A DNA stretch of 45,572 nucleotides from Paenibacillus phocaeensis. GTDB taxonomy: Bacteria > Bacillota > Bacilli > Paenibacillales > Paenibacillaceae. Within the stretch, counting starts at the first letter, position 1. Each line of letters opens with the position of its first letter. Below the pieces are notes generated by a model, which saw only the letters and a program-made list of their open reading frames with translations, made no database searches and was not told where the DNA came from. The DNA lies in the NCBI RefSeq assembly GCF_900021165.1, contig NZ_FCOQ01000017.1, forward strand, positions 81,738-127,309, written 5' to 3'. A program made the translations under genes and the position numbers. Positions 44,103 to 45,572 of the stretch are shown piece by piece.

Positions 44103-45572
44103 TTACCAGGAGCTTCTGATTTCGGTTTCCCCGTGAATTTCCCGATACTGCTTCGGAGTCAGATTCGTGAATTTCTTGAACGCGGAGAAGAAATGACCTT
44201 TGGAGATGAAGCCGCATTGATCCGCGATCTCCAGCACCGAGAGCCGGCTGGATACCAGCTTTTCCTTCACTCTCTCGATTCGTTCCTGAAGAATGTACTC
44301 GGACAAGGACACGTTCATGACCTCCTTGAATAATTGCCGGATGTAGCTGACGGAGAACGAGAAATTGTCGGCGACCTGCTCGATCGATAATTGGGCATCC
44401 TGCAGGTGGTTATCCACGAATTCCTTAATCTCCAGAATCATCTCTTCCTTGCGGCTCGAAGACCTTGGCGCTTCGGTCTCGGACGCGAGCATCATCACGA
44501 TGCCCTCCAGCCACGTCTGATACTCGTACAGCGTACTGTACCGCTCGAGCAATTGATGGATACTGCCGATCTCATGCAAGACGCTGGACTTATTGAAATT
44601 TTTAAGCAGATCATAGGTAAAATAGGTCAGGTATAGTTTGCAGTCGCGATAAGGCAGTTCATGAATATGCTTCATCTGCTGGCGCAGCAGCACGACGGCG
44701 GTCTCCGGACGGCCGCGGCGGATCGACTGGATAATCTCGGTTGTCTCCAGCGCTTCGGTCGCCGACGGATACCCTGCCATAAACTCTTCATAATCGCTCT
44801 CCAGAAAAATCGGTCTCTCCCCGTTAAGAAAACGCAGCATCGTCAGTTCGTAGATATGATCATATACGTTTCGCAGATTAGCGCCGAAGTCATAGGCATT
44901 GCTGACCGCCACGGTGGTCTCGAGGCTCAGAATGCGCGCCACCTGATGCTGGGTCTCCTTCAGAAGGCGCTGCAGTTGAAGCTCGTCCCGATCCTGCCCG
45001 CCGAGGATCAGAATCAGATGGTCGCCGCCCATATCCAACCCTTCGGCCGCATAAGGGCCGGTGCAAATTACTTCTTCGCTGATATTGCGGATGGCGTATT
45101 TAATTAATTTCCGGGATGGGAAATCGTAACGTTCGCAAAAGACCGTATACGCTTCGATCCGCAGAACGGCCAAGAACAGAACTTCGCAGGAGGTCAACTG
45201 GGTCCGGGAGCGGATATATTCGTAACTTCGGGTACCCGGCGTCCCGTGCAGCACCCACTGCGCGAGAAATTCCGTTCGGACAAGCTCCGATTGGTTGCGC
45301 ATGGAGGCGTGAAGCTGCTCTACATTGTTCAACAGCAAGTCGATCCCGTCGTTGATCCATTGGATATCGGCCTTGGCTTGGGATGCAGGGTTCGCAAAAT
45401 TCACCTTCTTCTTCAGTTTCTCCGACAGAAAGGTGATGGAACGCAAGGAACGGTGCGAGCTCCAGAAGAACAATGCCGAGACGATCCCTAGTAGCAGCAA
45501 TGTATACGTTATCAATTTTTGCTGGAATAAGGTGATGTGGCGGGTCAAGAAGTGATATTTTGTCGAATAGGA
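44103..45572 (-). CDS. Membrane-anchored AraC-type regulator, N-terminal part outside window
   Basis: At least 489 residues; the frame stays open to the right edge, so the true start is outside. A hydrophobic helix (LITYTLLLLGIVSALFF) lies near the visible N-terminus, then a linker, a middle region of about 280 residues and a C-terminal AraC domain with two helix-turn-helix motifs (last about 100 residues, ending FKKFTNLTPKQYREIHG). Paenibacillus encodes many such one-component regulators in which two helices flank an extracellular sensor domain; the visible helix would be the second. It converges on the mannoside operon and is the likely extracellular sensor for this island. Confidence 0.85.
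   Translation of the reverse strand, partial: SYSTKYHFLTRHITLFQQKLITYTLLLLGIVSALFFWSSHRSLRSITFLSEKLKKKVNFANPASQAKADIQWINDGIDLLLNNVEQLHASMRNQSELVRTEFLAQWVLHGTPGTRSYEYIRSRTQLTSCEVLFLAVLRIEAYTVFCERYDFPSRKLIKYAIRNISEEVICTGPYAAEGLDMGGDHLILILGGQDRDELQLQRLLKETQHQVARILSLETTVAVSNAYDFGANLRNVYDHIYELTMLRFLNGERPIFLESDYEEFMAGYPSATEALETTEIIQSIRRGRPETAVVLLRQQMKHIHELPYRDCKLYLTYFTYDLLKNFNKSSVLHEIGSIHQLLERYSTLYEYQTWLEGIVMMLASETEAPRSSSRKEEMILEIKEFVDNHLQDAQLSIEQVADNFSFSVSYIRQLFKEVMNVSLSEYILQERIERVKEKLVSSRLSVLEIADQCGFISKGHFFSAFKKFTNLTPKQYREIHGETEIRSSW

Overview
The window reads like a chromosomal stretch of a Paenibacillus-type Gram-positive bacterium. Moderately GC-rich coding DNA sits behind strong AGGAGG-type ribosome binding sites. 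It carries five lipoprotein solute-binding proteins, LplB/LplC-type permeases, two YesM/YesN-type two-component pairs, AraC, ROK and GntR-LacI regulators, and a large secreted multidomain xylanase. The genus is inferred from gene content only; no rRNA or marker gene is present.

Layout. 1-585 is the end of an HD-GYP c-di-GMP phosphodiesterase. 586-2210 is an MFS_3 (Mef-like) efflux pump behind a leader that looks like a macrolide-responsive attenuator: a promoter, a 7-codon leader peptide ending Arg-Trp-Arg, an intrinsic terminator, and a hairpin abutting the pump's ribosome binding site. 2499-10134 is an oligosaccharide importer (two permeases and a lipoprotein) followed by a kinase, a response regulator and a second, paralogous lipoprotein. 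10233-13301 (minus) is a CBM22-CBM22-GH10-CBM9-Ig xylanase. Divergent from it, 13656-18297 is an RbsABC-type sugar importer with a zinc polyol dehydrogenase, and 18385-19512 (minus) is a ROK regulator with matching candidate operators. 19660-21927 (minus) is a large FAD-dependent oxidoreductase.

21960-24000 holds three different intergenic repeat families around the distal permease of a second importer. That importer is encoded on the minus strand in the order kinase, response regulator, binding protein, permease, permease (29493 to 22894). 29983-30789 is an AT-rich Fic toxin-antitoxin module whose toxin is broken by a one-base frameshift. It is followed by a YitT-family membrane protein and an ABC ATPase remnant.

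32185-45572 is a third glycan island: a GntR-LacI regulator, a DUF1861 protein, an AraC regulator, an LplB/LplC/LplA-type importer, a GH38 alpha-mannosidase, a secreted propeller-like protein of unknown function, and a membrane-anchored AraC regulator cut by the window edge. Its likely role is uptake and cytoplasmic cleavage of alpha-mannosides.

The main themes are plant and glycan polysaccharide use under local sensor and CcpA-type control. The points most worth checking are the attenuator leader, the repeat arrays, the shared promoter elements inside the importer clusters, and the broken Fic module.
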